From NCBI GenBank assembly GCA_900323505.1, contig OOIN01000043.1, forward strand, positions 496,001 to 560,000: a DNA stretch of 64,000 bases, read 5' to 3'. Position 1 is the stretch's first letter. Each line of letters starts with the position of its first letter. A program made the translations under genes and the position numbers. Below, piece by piece: positions 1 through 10,567 of the stretch. The notes under the pieces were generated by a model that ran no database searches, was not told the origin of the DNA, and worked only from the letters and a program-made list of their open reading frames with translations. This DNA comes from Ustilago trichophora. Its lineage: Eukaryota > Basidiomycota > Ustilaginomycetes > Ustilaginales > Ustilaginaceae.

Positions 1-2
1 CT

Positions 3-602
3 GAATTCGGCGGTCAACTCGGCAAACTTTATCCCGAGGGATATCCCAACATTTCGCATCCTTCCACAGAGGCAGCCAAATGGGACGTGGTGATTCACGT
101 AGGAGTTGGAAAAGAAGGCAGTCTGCGATGTGAAATGCAAGCGCACAAGTTGTCATATGGGAAACCTGATGCATCTGGCGACTTTGCGCCTCTGTTGAAA
201 AACTTGACACCTCCGCAACTGGGGGCTGTTGAGGCCAAGTATCTGGACAAAGATCTACGTGCACGTGGATTTGGCGATGGTGATGGATATCAAGAGTTTG
301 CAGATGTGGAAAGGACTCGAATCGACGTAGAGAAGATGGTCAAGTGGTTAAAGGAGAGAGGAATGGAGGAAGGCGAGGTGGAAGAGAGTCAGGATCCGGG
401 GAGGTATCTGTGCGATTTCATCTTTTATTGCTCGCAGTGCGAGGCGAAACGCAACAATGGAGGCGAAGAAGATGAGGCAGCTCAGGTGATCTTTATCCAT
501 GTGCCACCGCAGGGCAAAGATCTGTCGGTAGAAAGATGTACACAGGCTATCAGGGCAATCGCTTGGTTCATGGCGAGGGACAAGGCCAATGTCGCACTGT
601 GA
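3..602 (+). CDS. Pyroglutamyl-peptidase I-like protein, 5' end cut by window edge
   Basis: This frame is open from base 3 to the TGA at 600-602, giving 199 residues with no start codon visible, so the gene begins left of the window (or before an upstream intron). Motifs fit peptidase family C15, cytosolic cysteine peptidases that remove N-terminal pyroglutamate from peptides: VIHVGVG near the start of the visible part, GRYLCDFIFYCSQ carrying the probable catalytic Cys, and VIFIHVPP carrying the probable catalytic His. Bacterial members are about 215 residues, so a short N-terminal part is missing. A GTG at base 87 is internal and is not the start: the upstream residues (EGYPNISHPSTEAAKWD) continue the reading frame. 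An acidic insert (NNGGEEDEAAQ) before the His motif is a fungal-type insertion. The family call is fairly secure; activity is inferred. Confidence 0.72.
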   Translation, partial: EFGGQLGKLYPEGYPNISHPSTEAAKWDVVIHVGVGKEGSLRCEMQAHKLSYGKPDASGDFAPLLKNLTPPQLGAVEAKYLDKDLRARGFGDGDGYQEFADVERTRIDVEKMVKWLKERGMEEGEVEESQDPGRYLCDFIFYCSQCEAKRNNGGEEDEAAQVIFIHVPPQGKDLSVERCTQAIRAIAWFMARDKANVAL

Positions 603-1093
603 GACGGTCGATATAGTCGAAGTGGTATCTGTACAAGGAGGAAGTGTGATGCTAAAGTGGTCTGTGTCGGGTACACTTGTGTAAAGTGAAGGGAGTGAGT
701 TGGTGGGCGGGTAAAGAATTGACCGTTGAACGTTGTCGTAACTGTACAGTTTTGGGAGAATTATTAATAAAAGCCCGACTCTTTTGTGTTTAGGGGGAAT
801 TTTATAAGTCGCCAGCGAATTTGCGCTCATCACACATGACAGACACACACTCTCGCACAAACACCGCTTGGAGCCAGTACACACGGTTTCGCACTTGCAC
901 AACCACCATCGTCGACTCGAAGATCTTCCGTTTCCTACAGTCACCATATACATATACGAAAGCATCGATGCTGTTGTCGATTGGGTAGAGTGGAACCATA
1001 GCGTCCTTCAACAACCTTGTATAGCGCTATCACAGAGATATACACGATCGAAGCACAGCAGAGGTCGCGAACAAAGAGGTGGAAGAGGTGACA
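603..1093. other. Intergenic: 3' region of peptidase gene and leader of next gene
   Basis: No gene is seen in this 490-bp stretch. An AATAAA hexamer at 766-771 lies about 165 bp after the peptidase stop and could serve 3'-end formation. The remainder is probably the promoter and 5' leader of the gene starting at 1094. No clear TATA element was found. Confidence 0.4.
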
Positions 1094-2680
1094 ATGTCTC
1101 GCAGTTCCACCGTGGCTACAGCTGCCTCTAATTCGGCTGCTGGTCGGAGGAGCAGCAGTACATCCCGTCGGCCTTCCTCTTCTACCGCTGCCACCAACGC
1201 GGCTGAAGCTCAACTTGGCACCGGTGCAGTAAGCAACGTCTTTACTTCCCCTCGCAGTCGGCCAAGTTCAGCACTACGTTCGCCTCCCAAACTCACTTCT
1301 TCGAACAACGCCTCTTCGAGGACTCGGCCTACGTCCCAGCCAGCCCGAACACAACCTCCTACAAGTACAACAGCTCCCCCGTCGCGCAAACCCAGCGCAA
1401 ATGCAACATCATCATCCCGCACCTCAACCCCCACAAGCAGTGCAGCCAGCAGTCGAAGAAGCAGCCTTGTCATCCTCGACTCTTCCACCTATCGCTACAC
1501 CCTTCACACCGGAAGTGTTTCACGATTCCCCACCCCGGCCCCAAACGGTGGAAGCGGCAGTGGCAGTGGCGCACGCGAGATTCTTGCTTCCTCTCCTCAT
1601 CTTGGCAGAGCAGCAGCAGCAGCAGCAGCAGCAGCATCAGTAGGAGGGGGGAAGAAGGAAGACATGATTACAGTGGACCCGAGTAGAGCCAGTGTTTCAA
1701 GCACTACACCAAGTTTCAGTAGCGGCAAGAGCAGTAGTCGAGTTTCATCGAGATATGTCGTGGAGGAAGAGGCGCCGCAGAGAAGACCGGTTTACTTGGC
1801 TTTGCCCAACGATCCGGCCGTGGGCGGAGTCTGGAGTAGCACTCAGAGTACGCTTGCCGCTCAGTCATCTGATAAGGCTGGTGGAGGAGGCAAAGGTGGC
1901 AAAAGTCCTAGACAGGATGGTAAGAAAGGAGGAGGAGGAGGAGGGGAGCCAAGGAGGGACAGTAAGATTATGACTAGTTTCCCGTTCCCCCATCCGGTAA
2001 CACCCAGAAGAGGTGGCGGTATCAGTGGTGGTTCTGGAACGAATTCAAACGGCGGTGTTACGGGAGGATGGAATGCAACGTGGCAGCGCTTGCTAACGGC
2101 AATTTTCGCTGGGCCCTACGAACGCCGTCTAAACCGGGAAGAGATGGAAGACGATCGCATCACCCAATCCATCATTGCCGATATTGCCCAACGCAACTCT
2201 TCCCTACCGCACACTTCCACCACCACCACCACCACCACCAATTCTACTTTGTACGGCACACTTCCCATCCCCCCTACATTGGCTAAACCCTCTGCATCTT
2301 CACCTGGTTCATCGTCAGAAGAAGATCCTAGCGATCCATACGGCTATCGAAGACTGGCAGGACCGCATCTGCTGCCGAGCTACACTACAGATCTGGTGGC
2401 GCGAAGGAGGGAGAGAAGGAGAGCGAGGAGCAGGGCGAGGTTTCAGTGTATGGCGTTGTGGACGATTTGGACGGTTAGTGTGATGCTGGTGCTGATTGTG
2501 GCGGTGTTGGTGTTTAGCTTTGTCTTTCCGGACAAGTTGGAGATTCCGAATCACGGTGATGAAGATGAAGCTGAAGAGGGGTTGATGGGGGTAGTGGTAC
2601 AGATGGTTGGGGGTGGGTTGTTGGCAAGGCTGCAGAGAGTTTCGCTGTTGGCGATGGACACGGCGCTGGGGAAGACGTAG
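1094..2680 (+). CDS. Ser/Thr-rich protein with single C-terminal membrane segment, unknown function
   Basis: The frame opens at a GTG at 1079, but the first ATG is at 1094 in the context ACAATGTC, giving 528 residues. Residues 1-430 are low-complexity Ser/Thr/Pro/Ala/Gly-rich sequence, including a poly-Ala run coded by GCA repeats (about 1610-1637), a GGGG-rich stretch and a run of eight Thr. A strongly basic cluster (RRRERRRARSRAR, about 437-449) immediately precedes one hydrophobic segment (about 453-478), followed by a 50-residue acidic tail. By the positive-inside rule the long N-terminal part should be cytosolic and the short tail lumenal or extracellular. No catalytic domain or family was recognised. 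The conserved-looking part is the segment just before and across the membrane; the rest looks disordered. Confidence 0.75.
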   Translation: MSRSSTVATAASNSAAGRRSSSTSRRPSSSTAATNAAEAQLGTGAVSNVFTSPRSRPSSALRSPPKLTSSNNASSRTRPTSQPARTQPPTSTTAPPSRKPSANATSSSRTSTPTSSAASSRRSSLVILDSSTYRYTLHTGSVSRFPTPAPNGGSGSGSGAREILASSPHLGRAAAAAAAAASVGGGKKEDMITVDPSRASVSSTTPSFSSGKSSSRVSSRYVVEEEAPQRRPVYLALPNDPAVGGVWSSTQSTLAAQSSDKAGGGGKGGKSPRQDGKKGGGGGGEPRRDSKIMTSFPFPHPVTPRRGGGISGGSGTNSNGGVTGGWNATWQRLLTAIFAGPYERRLNREEMEDDRITQSIIADIAQRNSSLPHTSTTTTTTTNSTLYGTLPIPPTLAKPSASSPGSSSEEDPSDPYGYRRLAGPHLLPSYTTDLVARRRERRRARSRARFQCMALWTIWTVSVMLVLIVAVLVFSFVFPDKLEIPNHGDEDEAEEGLMGVVVQMVGGGLLARLQRVSLLAMDTALGKT

Positions 2681-3479
2681 GTCGTTTCGAGGGGTTTTAC
2701 AGTCCAATGCCTGGAACGGTACCACGCACACTTCGAAGCCCCTCCTTTCCCATCTACACAGCTAATCGCACAGTTGCAGCCCCAAAGTCAGACACCACCC
2801 TCAAGTGTTAGAACAGCAACTCGCACTGTCACACCACCAACCCCCCAGATCCGCAACAGACACTCTTCAAAGCCTCGTCCATCTGGACAATTAACAGCAC
2901 AGCACAGCACCACAGCCCGCACAGATTGTAGAACCAGCATCCTCGTACACTCGGAAAGCCTTTTTTTTTTAAAACTCTATCAATTTCAGCTAGACAAACG
3001 ACAGAACAACCCTTCTATCCAGAACCAGCAAATATAGCCCAATTCTCAAACTCCCAACATCTGGTCAGCACCAATCTATCCATACCCATATCCTATACTT
3101 TCGAAAGCCCTTAAATTACTAGCATCAACTTTAGACATTCACATTACTTGTTTCGTCATGACTCGACATCTTACTTTTGACACGATCTCGTTTACTGTAT
3201 TTGTATCGCTTACGTCTTTCAATGTTGATGGTTTAACTTGACGTTGACTTTTTTTCAAATGGGAACATGGACTAGCGTTCTAAACTTGCCGAGATGTCAA
3301 GCGTCGTTTCTTCTCACCGAATCAGATCAAAGCTCACACAAGCCGTCCACCTCGAAACCCTCTCGGTTTGACTCAAGGCTCCTGAAGGGTAAGTCACCTC
3401 CAGGTTCTTACGACGACTCTTGCAAACAGGCAAACAATCATGAATTGTTCATTGAAAAATGACCTTCTCAAAACGAGGT
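2681..3479. other. Convergent intergenic region, no gene seen
   Basis: This 800-bp region lies between two genes that point at each other. It holds AT-richer sequence with short poly-A/T runs (for example about 2960-2970 and 3248-3254) and ORFs without family resemblance. It is probably two 3' UTRs. Confidence 0.4.
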
Positions 3480-6400
3480 TTACAACTCGGCATGTACAGC
3501 TCGACCAAGACCCAAACTGAGAACATCCAACCATTTGCCTAAATCGTCGACGGTTTGAGCCAGACTTGACGAGACTTGATCTTTAGTTTTCAACTCTTCG
3601 AAATTCAGTGGTTTCAAAGAGGGTCCTTTTTCTGTCGATGTGGTTATTGTTGTTGATGATGTTGGTTTTCCTCCTGCTGCTGTGATTGGTGGTGGTGGTT
3701 TTGTCGCTGCACTGGCGGTGGTGGTAGTGGGGGGTTCTGGGGTGAATTCTTCGACGAGACTACTTGTGTCGCTACCGTCTCTTTGGGCGAGTAGATAACC
3801 GGCACGTAGGCGAGCTAGACGAGAGTAGGATTGACCGTTGGTGCTACCACTTCGATGATCCCAAAAGAGATTGTGATGCGGGGAAGAAGAACTGGTAGTT
3901 GTAGGATCGCTTCCTCCGTGCGACTGTCGATGATGGGCTATCAAATCGTTGGAAGATCCAGACGACGAAGGTTTGATGGTGGAAAGAGAAGAGAGAGGAT
4001 GAGGATTGTCGTTGCTCTCTGCTCGACCCATTCGCGTGGCTTGTGGTCTTTGGTTAGGTGGTGATTTTGCGTAGGCCGAGGAGACGGTGGAAGGTTGCAG
4101 GTCGTGCAACGATCTCGAGTCGGGGATGACTATAGCAGCAGCAGCAGCAGCAGGATTGTTGGACGTGGAACTCGAAAGGTTGCTGGGTCGGGTGAGCGAT
4201 TGCGATCGTTTTCGCATCAACACATCGGGACGTGTCGGCGGCACTTCGGACAGCGGAGAGGATGGATGGGCCGAACTACCGATGCCACCACCAACGCCAA
4301 AGCGGAACGGTGTATTTCCTGTGCCCGTGAAACTTGCTTTCTCCTGTGCGCTTGTCAGGGAAGGTTTGACAGTGGCAGCAGCAGAGGGTGATTTCGATGC
4401 TTGCAATTGCTGTTCAGAGAGCTGTGGCTGTGGCGGTGGCGGTGGTTGGGGTGCTTGCTGTGCTCTCAGTGCCGCTGTGATTGCATTTGTATTGGGGCCG
4501 TTGGAAGCACCTTGTCTCCACGTGTTTGCATTCTCTGCAGCAGCCGGTGCGCCTCGCTGAGCATACATGCTCCCCGCCGCGGTACTTGTCGACCCATCAC
4601 TCGGTTCGATATCGAACAATCTCAGTAGCGGATGATCGCGAATCGGAATCGGTGCAGGCTGACCATCTGCCTCTTCCTCATCCTCATCCCACTCCCTGGC
4701 GCTTCTCAGAGTGTTGAACTCCCATCCTTCGCCCGTCTCCCTCCCATCAAACGCAAACGAATCCCGATTCCCCGCCTCGCCCCAATCAGCCGTCTCGGCA
4801 CCGATCAAACTCATCCGCATACCACCGGCTTTGGTCCAGGCATTGTACGACTGGATCACCTCCTTGAGCACGCTCACCGGCGTCTTGGCATACGTCTTGA
4901 TCCATTTGAGCTTGTTGAGTTCGTCCGAAGTGGCCCGTTCCTTGGGCTCCTCGTTGAGACAGGCAGCGACAAAGTCTCGCATGGCAGGGGAGAATTCGCC
5001 ATCGAGCGGTAGTCGTGGAGGCTTGGATTTGGGGATCAGCATGATGACTCGCATCTGTTCCACGTCTGCCAATGGTGGATTGCCTGTTGCCATCTCGTAG
5101 ATCGTGATTCCCAAACTCCAGACGTCGGCTTTCTGATCATACGTCTTGCCCTCGGTAATGACTTCGGGCGCCATCCAGTAAGGAGTGCCGACAAAGGTAC
5201 TGCGCTTGCTGTGGACGCTGTTGGAGGCGAGGGATGCGGCAACGCCAAAGTCGCATAGCAAGATCTTACCGGTGCTGGCGAGCAAGATGTTGGCAGCTTT
5301 AATGTCGCGGTGGATGATGCCGGATTTGTGCAGGTAGTTGAGCGCAACGAGTGTCTCTCGGACAATCACGGCACAGTAGCGTTCCGCAATGGGACCCGCT
5401 TTCATAAGCGTGCGGACACTACCACCTTCGGCAAAGTCCATCACAATCCACAGCTCTGGACCTTTGAGCCAACAGCCCCAGTAGCGCACGACGTTCTTTG
5501 ATGCAGCTTCGCGAAGCTGACTGAGAAGTGCACCTTCTCGTTGGATATCGCTGACATCGTCATCCGGTGTGTCGAGATTGACCACTTTGAGCGCCACCGC
5601 TGAGCCTGTTTCAACGTGGATGCCGCGGTAGACGGCACCGTAGGCTCCCCTGCCAACAAGCTCGAGTCGGCGGTACACAGAGTTGACAGGCGGAGCTGCA
5701 TCTGAAGATGCAGTACCACCGCCTCCACGAGGTGGACCCCCTCTTCGATCTGGTGGTCCTCCACCTCCTGCTCCTCCACCGGGTGCGCCACCACCATTCA
5801 TGTTACCACCAAAGCCACCCGCACCGCCGTATGCACCATTGCTGCGACCGGCGCTGTTACCACGAGCTCGACCAGCGCCATTGCCGGAAGTGCCGCCGGA
5901 TCCTCCACCAGCACCACCACCCGACGCCGTTCTACCGCCGTCACCCTGTGCAACAACCTGTACTGGCCCAGCTCCTCCAAGCGAAGCTTGTCGGCTACGA
6001 GACTGCTGCTTGGTCTCCTTGTGCAGTGCTGGATTCAACAGATCGATCAAGGCAGCGTAAGAACGCTTTGCTAGACCATGTCGACGTTCGGTCTCAGATC
6101 GAGTGGGAGACTGAGGTTCCACTCGAGCTGGACCGAGAGATACCGGAGCAGGCTCTTCTCTGATCAACCGTTGTGCTTGCGGCTCGTCTCTATGCGATCC
6201 GCCCGAGGAGTTGGACGAGTGCAAATGCAAGACTTGATCGCTCTCTGAGGAGGGGGATATCCCTTGTTCTTGAGGGATTTGCGGGAGGTCCTTGGAGAAA
6301 GACCTGTCCTCGTCTTCCGCTTCTGTGATTTGGGAGAATCGCCAAGCATGAGACCGTGTGCTGTCGCCGTAAAACCCGAGACCTTGCAACTTGGGCGAAG

Positions 6401-7712
6401 CAGTCGCCGAAGAGGGAAGCGATAGCGATGCCGGCTTGGTCTTTTCTGATGGTTCTCGTGCGCGTACATGCGGAGCATCTAGCTCGTGAAGAGTTTGAGA
6501 TCGTTGATGGCGCAAGTCGAGCCGCGGGATCAGGCCCAAGCTGGACAAGAGAGAAGAAGACGAATTGGAACGGGATCGATTGCGATCTTTGGACGCATCC
6601 ATCGAAGCTTTGGAGCCGACGTCGAAGCTGCCGGCTCTGCGGATGACGCGCAAGCCCTTCTTGGTTGCCTGTGCAGCCGATCGAGCCGCAACATTGACAA
6701 TTTCGCCAGACCTGCGACGCAGCGCTTTCGATGAAGTACTTGACGCCATGATGGCGAAGCGATCCAACGCGTGCTGATCATCGATCTTCCTCCACGAGGG
6801 AGGCAATCCATCTTCAGCATACCAGTCCGCAAAGGTCTCGGATTCTCGCAAAGGAGAGCTGGGGATGCCGATGCGGGTGGTAGGCGAGAGGATCTCCTCT
6901 TCCTCATCTTTGACGAGGCTGAGACTGTGCGTGCTGGTCTTGGACTGATGCTTGTAGCCGCGCGTCTCATAGAAGGCATGCGACAAAGAGTTGGAAGACT
7001 GTGACCGAAGGATACGATGGCTGCCATTGTCGAACTTGGAGCGTTGCGGACCGTCCGACTTGCGTCGCTGATGCATGAAGCGAGGCTGATGCGACTTGTC
7101 CGAGCTGGCTTCGAGATTGCGGCTCGAGTAGAGGAAAATGTCGCCACTAGAGCCTTCTGTATGGGACCGATGTCTACCTCCGTCTTTCTTGCTGGACTCG
7201 GAGGCACGAATGCTGGCATTCATCTTTGCGTCCTGCGAGCCTCTTTTGCTGCTCTGCCTCTTGGAGCTACGACCCCAGCTGAAGCGGTCACTCATGGCAG
7301 AGCTGCCAAACTCGGAGACGGATACAGAGCTGAACGAGTTACGATGAGAGGGCGATTTGGGGTGGCCCGCGGAAGAGACGGAAGATGAAGAGGGGTTGGA
7401 AAAGGTGGTGCGGTAGAAAGCTGGAGGTGACATGGCAGAGCTAGCCTCTGTCAATGGGGAAGAATGTGCTAGACCGCCGTATGCAAAGGTGTGGAGCGAC
7501 TTGTGCTCGGCATGGTAGAGATCGTGCTCAGTGGCGGAGCGGACAAGGAACGTTGGGACATGTGATTCGTGTTTGGAGGCTGACGCAAGTTGTGTGTTGG
7601 ACGTCATGGAGATCTTTGTCGGTGACGTAGGATCGTGGTGAGCGAAAGCCTTGGATGACATGTGCGGAGAGCGAGATGGGCCCGCCTCAGCAGACATCGA
7701 CCACAACGACAT
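3480..7712 (-). CDS. Ste20/germinal-centre-type protein kinase, Nak1/Kic1-like, with very long N-terminal extension
   Basis: A single 1410-residue ORF starts at the ATG at 7712-7710. A complete Ser/Thr kinase domain spans about residues 680-940: Gly-rich loop GRGAYGAVYRG, ATP Lys709 in VALKVV, catalytic HRDIKAAN with Asp803, DFG with Asp821, and the Ste20 signature GTPYWMAPEV. Sequences such as GGSVRTLMKAGPI and LIPKSKPPRLP match the fungal Nak1/Kic1 branch of GCKs, which act upstream of NDR kinases in the morphogenesis (MOR/RAM) network. Around it are a Ser/Arg-rich N-terminal 590 residues, a Gly-rich linker directly before the kinase (about 590-670), and a 470-residue Ser/Pro/Thr-rich tail with a poly-Ala tract. 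Nak1/Kic1 proteins I know have the kinase near the N-terminus, so the long extension is unusual. The kinase call is near certain; the subfamily is probable. Confidence 0.9.
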   Translation of the reverse strand: MSLWSMSAEAGPSRSPHMSSKAFAHHDPTSPTKISMTSNTQLASASKHESHVPTFLVRSATEHDLYHAEHKSLHTFAYGGLAHSSPLTEASSAMSPPAFYRTTFSNPSSSSVSSAGHPKSPSHRNSFSSVSVSEFGSSAMSDRFSWGRSSKRQSSKRGSQDAKMNASIRASESSKKDGGRHRSHTEGSSGDIFLYSSRNLEASSDKSHQPRFMHQRRKSDGPQRSKFDNGSHRILRSQSSNSLSHAFYETRGYKHQSKTSTHSLSLVKDEEEEILSPTTRIGIPSSPLRESETFADWYAEDGLPPSWRKIDDQHALDRFAIMASSTSSKALRRRSGEIVNVAARSAAQATKKGLRVIRRAGSFDVGSKASMDASKDRNRSRSNSSSSLLSSLGLIPRLDLRHQRSQTLHELDAPHVRAREPSEKTKPASLSLPSSATASPKLQGLGFYGDSTRSHAWRFSQITEAEDEDRSFSKDLPQIPQEQGISPSSESDQVLHLHSSNSSGGSHRDEPQAQRLIREEPAPVSLGPARVEPQSPTRSETERRHGLAKRSYAALIDLLNPALHKETKQQSRSRQASLGGAGPVQVVAQGDGGRTASGGGAGGGSGGTSGNGAGRARGNSAGRSNGAYGGAGGFGGNMNGGGAPGGGAGGGGPPDRRGGPPRGGGGTASSDAAPPVNSVYRRLELVGRGAYGAVYRGIHVETGSAVALKVVNLDTPDDDVSDIQREGALLSQLREAASKNVVRYWGCWLKGPELWIVMDFAEGGSVRTLMKAGPIAERYCAVIVRETLVALNYLHKSGIIHRDIKAANILLASTGKILLCDFGVAASLASNSVHSKRSTFVGTPYWMAPEVITEGKTYDQKADVWSLGITIYEMATGNPPLADVEQMRVIMLIPKSKPPRLPLDGEFSPAMRDFVAACLNEEPKERATSDELNKLKWIKTYAKTPVSVLKEVIQSYNAWTKAGGMRMSLIGAETADWGEAGNRDSFAFDGRETGEGWEFNTLRSAREWDEDEEEADGQPAPIPIRDHPLLRLFDIEPSDGSTSTAAGSMYAQRGAPAAAENANTWRQGASNGPNTNAITAALRAQQAPQPPPPPQPQLSEQQLQASKSPSAAATVKPSLTSAQEKASFTGTGNTPFRFGVGGGIGSSAHPSSPLSEVPPTRPDVLMRKRSQSLTRPSNLSSSTSNNPAAAAAAIVIPDSRSLHDLQPSTVSSAYAKSPPNQRPQATRMGRAESNDNPHPLSSLSTIKPSSSGSSNDLIAHHRQSHGGSDPTTTSSSSPHHNLFWDHRSGSTNGQSYSRLARLRAGYLLAQRDGSDTSSLVEEFTPEPPTTTTASAATKPPPPITAAGGKPTSSTTITTSTEKGPSLKPLNFEELKTKDQVSSSLAQTVDDLGKWLDVLSLGLGRAVHAEL

Positions 7713-8519
7713 TGCGACCCAAGACTATGACGAACAACGAATCGGTGTGGTAAGATGTCGAAACCTGTGTTGTGTTGGTGCCGTGGACGGCGGGAGGTAG
7801 GTTTATGCGGAGTGGAACATGGTCGGTGGCATGCAGAGACGAAAGCTGGGGACAGTGATGACCGTTTGAGCGTTGAAAGTTGTTTCCCTTGGAGTGGAGC
7901 CGCCTTGTTATGGTATGAAGAAAAGGAGATGAAGACTGGCGGCACCAGCTGTCCTTATTCCCGAGACGAGTCGAGATGGGTGGGACGTGTTTTGGCAGCT
8001 TTTTGAGCGCCACCGCGGGACCTGTAGCGAGCAAGATTCGGAAAGAAGGTGCACGACGATATGAAAAGGGACGGGACTGCGCTGTGGTGCGAAGGATGGT
8101 GTTTATGATGCAGAACGAGTGATGATGATGGTGAGTGATGGTGTTGATGTTGAACGTTGAACGTTGAACGTTGACTTTGCTGTGCACCCGCTTAACCGAA
8201 TTAGACTCAAAGGCGGTGTTTATGCATTTACGCCGAAAATCATTCACAAAATTCACGACACAGAAAAAGCGGGTCCAATCTTACCGCTTCACTCAAGATT
8301 CACACTACACTCTCTTGCGATCCTGACCTCCCATACATTGCAAGAGCCAATAGGTTGCTACCAACACTGATCACCAGCATTGTGCGTCGAGCTCTTATTC
8401 CGCAGGACAAGTAAGATTGCTTTTTCGGTTTGAAAACCAGGCAGTAGGATTACAGGAGAGGTTTCGATGGAAGAAGAGGTGAGGAAATGCTAGCTCCTTT
8501 TGAATATTGCGTCACGATT
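7713..8519. other. Intergenic: promoter/leader of kinase gene and 3' region of CDS1
   Basis: This 800-bp region carries the presumed promoter of the minus-strand kinase and the 3' UTR of CDS1. Its only distinctive element is a short tandem repeat of TTGAACG (about 8150-8174). No ORF with family resemblance was found. Confidence 0.4.
8150..8174. repeat. Heptanucleotide tandem repeat (TTGAACG, ~3.5 copies)
   Basis: Three full TTGAACG units followed by a partial TTGAC are read directly from the sequence, about 440 bp upstream of the kinase start codon. GTTGAACGTTG also occurs once near 725-736. It could be a protein-binding array or simply a minisatellite. Confidence 0.8.
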
Positions 8520-10567
8520 TCAGGCCTTGGCCAATTTACCTTGGCCGACCAAGTATCGGCTGAACTCGTTGTACAGTTCCATCTGGTCCTCGAGGGTGAG
8601 TTGGGTGACCACGGTCTGCAGAACCGATCCAACAGTGACGTGGTGCTCCCGGATGAGCGAAGAGTAGTAGACGTACGAGAAGAGACCCATGAGGAACTGG
8701 CAGTCAAATCGGTCGGTCAAGCCTCCGTGCCCGGGAATGCTGTCGCCAAAGTCCTTGATGTTAAAGGCACGCTTGAAACCACTGGCGAAGAATCCTCCAA
8801 AGGGAGCCACCAAGCTGGCGAAAGCAGCCATTACGAGAGCGTGCAGCTGGAAGTAGGTCCAGGGAAGCGTCGAGATACGGTGGCCAGCGACCGACGAGGC
8901 CAGCGAGGAGATGGCGGGAGGCAGAGACAAGTAGTGCCAGTGGAAGACAGGGTTGACGTCGCAAGTGATCTCTTTGAAGGCGTTCATACCGAGGCTGACA
9001 GCGGGGCAGATCATGTAGTTGTATCGCTGGAAGAAGGTGGCCCACCCGTAGGCAAATACTTCGGTCACGACGAAAGCGCCAACGAAACCCTCGACGGTCT
9101 TTTTGGGGCTAAGGTCGATCAGAGGTGTCCTGCCAAACGTCATGCCGCAAATGTAGGCAAAGACATCGTTGCAGATGACGAGCGAGGCGGGCACCCAGAA
9201 CCAGATGAGACCTTCGAGAATGTTGTTGACGATAAAGTGGCTCGAGAAGACGATGAGGAGCAAGGACATGTGCACCCAGCAAAAGAGACCGAACTGGTGC
9301 TTGAGGTTGCGTCGCTTGAGGTTCGAGACAAAGGCCATGAATCCAAAGACATAGAGCATGAACGAGAGGAAGCGATGGTGCCTGGCGAAAGGGATAAAGT
9401 AAGCATCGACAAAGACGATGTGCTTAAAGTAGTAGATGATCGACTCGCCGTAGAGGAAGTAGTTGGTGACGGCAAAGAAGTACCAGCTGAGCGATTTGCT
9501 CCAGAGCTCCTCGCGGCGACCCTCGAGGCGCCTCTGGATGCGTTCCTCCTCTTCATCTTCGTCGACTTCGCTGGTGGCAGCGCTAGTAGGAGCCGAAGAC
9601 ATGCGGCTCGATCGTCCTCCACCGGTCACCGACGGCCTTCCTGGAATGTTGAAGAGAGCGACGATCTCGCGGTAGACGAGCGCCTGAGAAACCATAACAA
9701 GCACGATCATGTAAGGGTGACCGAGAAGCAAGAGGCCTGCAATCGCAAAAGCGATTCAAACATGGGAGGGAATGCAAATGTCAGTCAATGGACCATTTTT
9801 TCAGGGTGAGGGAGCAAAGCACGAGCAATGCCATCTCGTGATTACTTACCGATGAAAGCTCCGATCATGATCAAGGTGAAAAGGGTCCTGTCGTAGATCT
9901 TCTTCCACTTTGCCTTTGCAGCGGCAGCAGCGTCATCGTGGCTCTGTTGCGACTGCTTCTGGGACTGCTGTGGCTTCTGGACCTCGGACTGGGGAGGTCG
10001 CTGAGGTGCCTGAACCTTGACATCTGGGGTGCGATCGGCAGTAGCAGACTTGGTAGCAGCATTGAGGATGGACTCGGGCTTGTCTGCCTTGGGCTGTGCT
10101 GGCTGAGCGGGAGTGGATGCCTGCTGAACGGGCTCCTTGCCCTGCTTGGGTGCTTGAGCAGCGAAAGGTGCCGGAGGAGTAGGGGCGACCTTGCTCAGCT
10201 TTTCAGCAGCGGCCGAAGCAAGAGACTGGTGGCCATTGGCGCCATTGGTGCCGTTGACACCGTTGGATGCGGCGGTGGTGGTGGTGGCGGGTTTAGCAGC
10301 GGCCTCATTGGTGCTGGGCTTGGAGGGCTCTGCGGCAACCTTGTCGGAGTGCGATTCTGTGGTCTGAGGCTTGGTGGTAGCCTTGTCCTTGGTAGCCTTG
10401 TTCTTGTTATCCTTGACAGGAGAAGACTTGGCAGCGGGCTGAGCAATCTGCTTGGGCTGCTCCTCCTGCTCGACAATCTCTTCTTCGTCGGATTCGATCT
10501 CTTCGACTTGGAGGGCCTCGAAGGCGGTGCGAGAGGCGAAACGGCCTCCGTTGTGCGATGAAGCCAT
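8520..10567 (-). CDS. CDS1: Phosphatidate cytidylyltransferase (CDP-diacylglycerol synthase)
   Basis: Two exons: 10567-9850 and 9736-8520, with an intron of 113 nt at 9849-9737 (GTAAGT donor, TTGCAG acceptor). Splicing joins IGAFIG to LLLLGHPYM through a split Gly codon and gives 644 residues. The enzyme makes CDP-diacylglycerol from CTP and phosphatidic acid in the ER membrane, the entry point to phosphatidylinositol and other phospholipids. About the first 225 residues are a disordered Lys/Pro/Gln/Ala-rich cytosolic extension with an acidic patch (EIESDEEEIVEQEEQ). The rest is multi-pass and ends with the family signature SGFKRAFNIKDFGDSIPGHGG followed by DRFDCQ. Motifs such as NDVFAYICG and SPKKTVEGF are typical of eukaryotic CDS. 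The extension is longer than in budding yeast; the call is secure. Confidence 0.95.

Noticed and set aside
8487..9809. 440-codon open frame on the plus strand across CDS1
   Set aside because: It is the antisense shadow of a clear CDS1 coding exon; its translation is compositionally odd and shows no family.
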